Shown here one piece after another: positions 6,615-7,519 of a stretch of 7,519 nt of DNA; position 1 is the stretch's first letter; each line of letters opens with the position of its first letter. The stretch covers positions 1-7,519 of the forward strand of contig CALCME010000066.1 in the NCBI GenBank assembly GCA_937965925.1, in the 5' to 3' direction. This DNA is from Candidatus Absconditabacterales bacterium (GTDB lineage: Bacteria; Patescibacteriota; Gracilibacteria; Absconditabacterales; Absconditicoccaceae). The translations under genes were made by a program, and so were the position numbers. A model generated the notes under the pieces. The model had not been told where the DNA came from, made no database searches, and was given only the letters and a program-made list of their open reading frames with translations.

Positions 6615-7187
6615 ATGAAAAATGTTAAAATCCTATTAGCAGTGAGTATGCTAATATTATTAGCAAACTGCAGAGGAGGAGGAAGTAAGAAAGAAAAATT
6701 ATATACCGCTAAAAGAGAGGCGGTAGTAATGACCCCGAAAAGTGAGAATGGACATATTCCATCTCATGTTAGACAGAAAGATCTTCCAACAGTCATTTCA
6801 ATTCAATTTGAAAAGGACGGGAAGAAAATTACAGTTAATCACTTTGACACGTACATGTGGATTGGTGATGAAGAGAACTGTCCACCAAATTGGTTTAGGA
6901 CAGTAAACGATAGTACTATACATGTGTATGGAGCAGTTTTCACCCCGTCTTATTCCATAGCAATCAAAGAGCTAGATAAGTGGATGGCTGGAAGAGAAAA
7001 GGCAACATATACAAAGTCATTTCAATTGTCTTATCATCAACGGATGGACAGACAATTTAAAGAAAAACTTATTTTCAATCTCTTTGAGAAAGACGTCAAG
7101 ATAACTTCTCGGAGTACATTTCTTGAGAAGGTTAACTGGAAGGGGAAAAGAACCCTGAATATTGAGTTTAAGAAAGAAAATAAGTAA
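6615..7187 (+). CDS. Putative lipoprotein of unknown function
   Basis: 190 residues from ATG 6615-6617 to TAA 7185-7187. The N-terminus is a lipoprotein-type signal: MKNVK, a hydrophobic run, then LANC with Cys at 19, followed by a Gly-rich RGGGSKK linker. Asn at -1 is unusual for a lipobox (Gly, Ala or Ser are usual), so processing is likely but not certain. The mature part is basic and polar, with alternating strand-like segments (VISIQFEKDGKKITVNHFD, YTKSFQLSYHQ) and two cysteines in all. I do not recognise a family. All nine glycines are GGN and none is UGA, whereas the antiporter next door uses UGA for about 40%. TTA and CTA leucine codons are common, unlike the CTC/CTT-rich neighbours. 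Recent acquisition from a standard-code donor, perhaps a Bacteroidetes-like one, is a reasonable inference. It has its own promoter and terminator. Confidence 0.8.
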   Translation: MKNVKILLAVSMLILLANCRGGGSKKEKLYTAKREAVVMTPKSENGHIPSHVRQKDLPTVISIQFEKDGKKITVNHFDTYMWIGDEENCPPNWFRTVNDSTIHVYGAVFTPSYSIAIKELDKWMAGREKATYTKSFQLSYHQRMDRQFKEKLIFNLFEKDVKITSRSTFLEKVNWKGKRTLNIEFKKENK

Positions 7188-7215
7188 TTTTATCAAACAA
7201 TAAGTAGGTTCACCC

Positions 7216-7239
7216 GGATCTCAGTAATTACTGAGATCC
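7216..7239. repeat. Perfect 24-base palindrome after the lipoprotein gene
   Basis: GGATCTCAGTAA (7216-7227) is followed at once by its exact reverse complement (7228-7239). As RNA it would form a 10-bp stem with a four-base loop. It is followed only by ATTTGTT, a poor U tract, so it may be a weak terminator or a 3'-end stabiliser, or a protein-binding palindrome. A better terminator stands 28 bases further on. Confidence 0.5.
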
Positions 7240-7266
7240 ATTTGTTCCATATATACAATTCAAAAG

Positions 7267-7303
7267 AATCATTCTTTTCATCAGAGAAAAGAATGATTTT
7301 TTT
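7267..7303 (+). terminator. Strong rho-independent terminator
   Basis: A perfect 13-bp stem (AATCATTCTTTTC at 7267-7279 with GAAAAGAATGATT at 7286-7298) closes a six-base loop. A run of seven T residues (7297-7303) follows. It ends the lipoprotein transcript. The A-rich 5' side (AAAAG at 7262-7266) may let it also act on the convergent gene ending at 7317. Confidence 0.85.
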
Positions 7304-7316
7304 ACAAATTTAAACC

Positions 7317-7519
7317 CTAAAATACTCAACTCGTAACTCAGTTTCTAATATACGTAATAATCTCATCCTCAGTTGCGACGCTTCATAAAAGATATCTATC
7401 AAGGATATACCTATTAACCTTCTCAAGAGCTTTCATCACATCTGTAACATCTATGTCTTCATTACACCCAAGCAGTTCACCTAGTTCTCAACTACACAGT
7501 TCAGTGTAATACTCCAAGA
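7317..7519 (-). CDS. C-terminal end of an unrecognised protein (partial, UGA-recoded)
   Basis: On the minus strand the frame is open from the window edge to TAG at 7317-7319 when UGA is read as Gly, giving 66 residues. It holds four UGA codons, as in CSGELGELLG, RYLLGSV and IRNGVTSGVF. Other minus-strand frames are closed by TAG early. The segment is acidic and mostly helical in character (DIDVTDVMKALEKVNRYILD) with no motif I recognise. It converges on the lipoprotein gene across the terminator at 7267-7303. Its coding status rests on the open recoded frame and the position of the stop next to a terminator. Confidence 0.6.

Noticed and set aside
1..7519. tRNA, rRNA, CRISPR array or insertion sequence
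   Set aside because: I saw no T-loop-like GTTCGA motif in a cloverleaf context, no regularly spaced direct repeats and no transposase frame on either strand; a covariance-model search was not possible here.

Overview
The window comes from a bacterium that reads UGA as glycine (genetic code 25), as the candidate phyla Absconditabacteria (SR1) and Gracilibacteria (BD1-5) do. Under the standard code nearly every gene looks shattered. With UGA read as Gly, four complete genes and one partial gene open up, with roughly 70 in-frame UGA codons. Many of these fall on invariant glycines: the GGGAG motif of TrmD, the IAKSG motif of HtpG, and the third glycine of the antiporter's Rossmann motif. DNA is AT-rich, UAA and UAG serve as stops, and no start codon has a convincing Shine-Dalgarno sequence.

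Layout. 1-66 (+): C-terminal end of a membrane protein, convergent with trmD across a terminator at 106-132. 109-882 (-): trmD, carrying an 81-base in-frame palindromic insert. 936-2156 (-): an M23 (LytM) peptidase with C-terminal SLH repeats. 2166-2400: the promoter of that gene, a terminator for transcripts arriving from htpG, and a paired-hairpin element. 2403-4394 (-): htpG (Hsp90). 4395-4809: divergent regulatory region with a CIRCE-like operator and promoter for htpG, other inverted repeats, and the antiporter promoter. 4810-6522 (+): CPA2/Kef-type cation:proton antiporter with a TrkA-N domain. 6551-7187 (+): a lipoprotein with its own promoter and no UGA codons. 7216-7303: two hairpins, the second a strong terminator. 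7317-7519 (-): C-terminal end of an unrecognised UGA-recoded gene.

The genes do not form one pathway. They are housekeeping genes (tRNA methylation, chaperone, ion and pH homeostasis) plus a probable cell-wall enzyme and a surface lipoprotein. Points of most interest are the recoding, including a hint that CGA may be read as Trp, the CIRCE-like operator at htpG, the palindromic insert inside trmD, the paired-hairpin element after htpG, the M23-SLH architecture without a visible signal peptide, and a lipoprotein gene whose codon use looks foreign.
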